This document shows, in pieces, positions 5,544-5,613 of a stretch of DNA of 5,613 nucleotides. The DNA is taken from assembly GCA_029933275.1 (NCBI GenBank), contig JAOZOM010000124.1:1-5613 (forward strand), given 5' to 3'. The position numbers were made by a program, and so were the translations under genes. The DNA is from Anaerolineales bacterium (GTDB lineage Bacteria; Chloroflexota; Anaerolineae; Anaerolineales; Villigracilaceae). Under the pieces are notes generated by a model, which was given only the letters and a program-made list of their open reading frames with translations, did not search any database and was not told the origin of the DNA. Every line of letters starts with the position of its first letter. Position 1 is the stretch's first letter.

Positions 5544-5567
5544 AAAAAACTAATTCTCCCGTTTTTT
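5544..5567 (+). terminator. Weak terminator-like hairpin after slyD
   Basis: AAAAAAC (5544-5550) can pair with GTTTTTT (5561-5567) around a 10-base loop, immediately after the slyD stop. The stem has a single G-C pair, so it is weak, but the T-run on the plus strand is where a terminator would have it. Confidence 0.3.
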
Positions 5568-5594
5568 GTACCCAAAGGGCATAGATGGTTTGTA

Positions 5595-5613
5595 CACGGA
5601 TGACGCGGATTTC
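5595..5613. repeat. Possible edge of a dispersed GGAT-type repeat
   Basis: Two imperfect 9-base units (CACGGATGA at 5595-5603 and CGCGGATTT at 5604-5612, six of nine identical) run into the window edge. From memory they resemble short-period GGAT-containing repeats seen between genes in environmental bacteria. Only about two units are visible. Confidence 0.3.

Overview
The window holds two divergent gene blocks meeting at a compact regulatory region (about 3536-3731). Base composition is mixed, close to half G+C by eye. The substrate-binding protein is a lipoprotein, one gene appears to be read from a leaderless transcript, and the 5' end of thiP carries a palindromic repeat of a kind scattered through environmental bacterial genomes. 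Together with the overall look of the proteins, this suggests an environmental bacterium, perhaps Chloroflexota (Anaerolineae-like). That assignment is inference from general familiarity, with no marker gene to confirm it.

Left block (minus strand, 3701 down to 86): a thiamine salvage operon. A sigma70-like promoter is followed by a TPP riboswitch, then a terminator-like hairpin that ends directly at the thiN start codon. Next come thiN (thiamine pyrophosphokinase), thiB (thiamine-binding lipoprotein) and thiP (fused two-domain permease). The genes are tightly packed: thiN and thiB overlap by 8 bases, and thiB and thiP share one base (TAATG). ThiB captures thiamine (possibly also its phosphates), ThiP carries it across the membrane, and ThiN converts it to TPP, which should shut off the operon through the riboswitch. 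The ATPase ThiQ is not in the window. The 85 bases after thiP are AT-rich and hold no gene.

Right block (plus strand, 3732 to 5543): a REC-GGDEF response regulator (probable diguanylate cyclase), then 8 bases on an HPt phosphotransfer protein, then, past a strong hairpin, a SlyD-like FKBP peptidyl-prolyl isomerase with a histidine-rich tail. The first two look like part of a phosphorelay controlling cyclic-di-GMP, whose histidine kinase lies elsewhere.

The most notable points are: (1) a 27-base-arm imperfect palindrome that supplies almost the whole N-terminal tail of ThiP; (2) divergent promoters whose -35 boxes overlap on opposite strands inside a 21-bp dyad; (3) a probable leaderless start for the REC-GGDEF gene; (4) a riboswitch hairpin that could act on both transcription and translation. 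I found no clearly undescribed multi-gene system.
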